Of a stretch of 64,000 nucleotides of DNA, positions 63,101 through 64,000 are shown piece after piece; position 1 is the first letter of the stretch; each line of letters starts with the position of its first letter. The notes under the pieces were generated by a model, which was not told where the DNA came from, did no database searches, and saw only the letters and a program-made list of their open reading frames with translations. Position numbers and translations under genes: made by a program. Location: assembly GCA_035236585.1 (NCBI GenBank), contig CP141136.1, positions 26,699,426 to 26,763,425 of the forward strand, in the 5' to 3' direction. This DNA is from Warburgia ugandensis (lineage: Eukaryota; Streptophyta; Magnoliopsida; Canellales; Canellaceae).

Positions 63101-63322
63101 ATCTTCTTAAGTAGCCACTTAGCAAAATATATATTGAGCTTTTCCTGTCAATGGTTTTAGCTTGATTGATTTTGGGCTTGATTTTGTGCATTTGCAGACG
63201 ATTACTTCAATTCGCGCTTACCCATCATTGCTAAGCGAATTGCGCAAGGTGGTGTTAGGTTATCTATGATTCTAAACAGAGTATTTAGCAAGCACAACCA
63301 AGCCATCCCTGCTCCAATCTGA
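60110..63322 (+). CDS. BFN1: BFN1/ENDO1-type S1/P1 nuclease, nine exons, 306 aa
   Basis: Exons: 60,110-60,241; 61,782-61,962; 62,128-62,235; 62,342-62,397; 62,504-62,587; 62,669-62,764; 62,853-62,917; 63,016-63,089; 63,198-63,322. All introns are GT-AG and the phases join without a stop. The protein is a secreted zinc-dependent nuclease cutting single-stranded DNA and RNA. In Arabidopsis, BFN1 acts in senescence and programmed cell death. The signal peptide is about residues 1-30, leaving W31 as the mature N-terminus, itself a zinc ligand. The other expected ligands are present: H36, D75, H90, H152, D156, H162, H186 and D190. N-x-T sites lie at N124, N142 and N216. [30 protein letters not shown] and [17 protein letters not shown] favour BFN1/ENDO1 over ENDO2-5. 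The length is normal for the family, so it should be active. Intron 1 (1.54 kb) is mostly MITE and SINE DNA. Confidence 0.93.
60620..61013. mobile_element. MITE, 'AAGCRCC' family, in BFN1 intron 1 (copy A)
   Basis: Left end atgctaggtcgaaagccc then ggagcgcttccctggagcac. Right end, reverse-complemented, aatgctaagctcttgccagg then gcacttatcaagaagcacc. About 390 bp, no coding content, more diverged than the next copy. Confidence 0.65.
61032..61404. mobile_element. MITE, 'AAGCRCC' family, in BFN1 intron 1 (copy B)
   Basis: The left end is tgctaggccgaagaccatg, followed by gcgccctcatttttgtgtgg and tttggatgatcg. The reverse complement of the right end is tgctaggctagggcactta, followed by gcactcctcatttttatatg and ccgaatgatcg. 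The terminal inverted repeats run about 70 bp with gaps. It is 373 bp long and stands head-to-tail with copy A. Confidence 0.75.
61413..61472 (+). mobile_element. Au-type SINE, 3' fragment, in BFN1 intron 1
   Basis: cttgtggtctgctgctttct and ggaccccgtatacataggag remain, then a damaged end box. Short and diverged. Confidence 0.6.
61486..61645. mobile_element. MITE, 'GGTAATTTTAG' fold-back family, copy 2, in BFN1 intron 1
   Basis: The left side has ataattttaactattttatg and gtaggtgacatctgattggc. The right side, reverse-complemented, is gcggtaattttagctaggag and gcaggtgacattagattgac. About 160 bp. Confidence 0.65.
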
Positions 63323-63820
63323 AATTCACTAACCTCAGCTGGTCATTATCTGATTCTTTTGTGGAGTAATGTCCATCCACTAAAATGTTATTTGTTCTTC
63401 AAGTCTATTGCAACAGGACCAATAAATTATATGATGCATTGAGAGAACTGAAAAATTACCTCAAACGAAAGAGGCATTGAAATCAATGAAAAACCGAAAG
63501 ATGATGTTCAAAAGCTACCTATTTGTGGCATGCTTCCCACTGTGTTAGCTACAGAGATTATTACATAACAAGTCACCTTTCAAGGAATCGGAAAAGGAAG
63601 CCCATAAGTTTTTATGGTTTATTGAGTCAAGAACTACTATCTATGCATCTCAAACCATGATTTGACATGAGGGGCCCCTTATAATTATAGTTCTCAAAAG
63701 TACACAGGTTAGGTGAATATTTTTCGAACTTGCCTAATTTTTGCATAAGGACTTAGATATCCAAAAATATGGTGGTCATCCTATTTTGGAAATAAGGTTA
63801 GGCTCTCTCTCTATAGAGAG
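63323..63820 (+). other. 3' UTR and downstream DNA of BFN1
   Basis: An AATAAA at 63,421, about 100 bp past the stop, is a likely polyadenylation signal. Nothing else is recognised until the MITE at the window end. Confidence 0.45.
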
Positions 63821-63823
63821 AGA

Positions 63824-63998
63824 GGAGTGGTAATTTTAGTTGTTTATTGTAGGTGTAAAGAGCAACTTACATTTGATTAGTTGACAAAGAGTAGAAAACT
63901 ATTATTTTCTTTAAATTTTTTTGTTTTCTACTTTTTCTTAGCTAATCAAATGTCAACTGCTGCTTACACTTACAGTAAACAGCTGAAATTATCACTCC
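63824..63998. mobile_element. MITE, 'GGTAATTTTAG' fold-back family, copy 3
   Basis: Left end ggagtggtaattttagttg then gtaggtgtaaagagcaactt and tttgattagttgacaaagag. The right end is its near-perfect reverse complement, finishing at the window end. 175 bp, one hairpin, the best-preserved copy. It is preceded by a short ctctctatagagag palindrome. Confidence 0.8.
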
Positions 63999-64000
63999 AT

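Overview
The window is nuclear DNA of a flowering plant. Evidence: a THESEUS1-type CrRLK1L receptor kinase, a nine-exon BFN1/ENDO1-type S1/P1 nuclease with GT-AG introns, plant Ty3/Gypsy elements of the Athila and chromovirus types, Au-type SINEs and several MITE families. The low gene density and heavy old transposon load suggest a medium to large, probably woody, non-grass genome. A magnoliid or early-diverging eudicot is a guess, not something I can show.

Layout. 1-3.24 kb: the 3' part of a long GC-rich LTR carrying a 170-bp tandem repeat, then the end of another LTR in inverted orientation. 3.24-6.6 kb: AT-rich sequence I do not recognise. 6.6-8.3 kb: a decayed PIF/Harbinger transposase followed by a GRF-type zinc-finger remnant. 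9.9 kb: a small gene for a secreted cysteine-rich peptide, with a 76-bp duplication at its stop codon. 11.4-12.05 kb: a broken root-cap/LEA-like gene. 12.9-15.4 kb (minus): intact single-exon THE1 homologue. 16-22 kb: intergenic DNA with MITEs and SINE pieces. 22.4-29 kb: a patchwork of LTR-element fossils and a long fold-back repeat. 29.0-33.4 kb: a probable solo LTR with internal tandem repeats. 33.85-46.17 kb: a full-structure Athila-type element with a perfect 5-bp target duplication. 46-52 kb: mostly unrecognised, with one GC-rich open region near 50.6-51.4 kb. 52.3-52.8 kb: the RNase H end of a LINE. 53.8-58.0 kb: SINEs and an S1/P1 nuclease pseudogene. 60.1-63.3 kb: intact BFN1/ENDO1 homologue whose first intron is packed with MITEs.

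The genes with a recognisable job are THE1 (a plasma-membrane cell-wall-integrity receptor kinase), BFN1 (a zinc nuclease used in senescence and programmed cell death) and the secreted peptide. They are separate transcription units and I see no operon-like or pathway link between them. The nuclease pseudogene keeps the exon lengths of BFN1 but looks closer to the ENDO2/ENDO4 type, so the right end is the remains of a nuclease cluster.

I found no clear evidence of a previously undescribed multi-gene system. The least explained items are the cysteine-rich peptide gene, the GC-rich open region at 50.6-51.4 kb and the terminal-inverted-repeat MITE families. All homology calls come from reading the sequence and remembered family features; no search was run.
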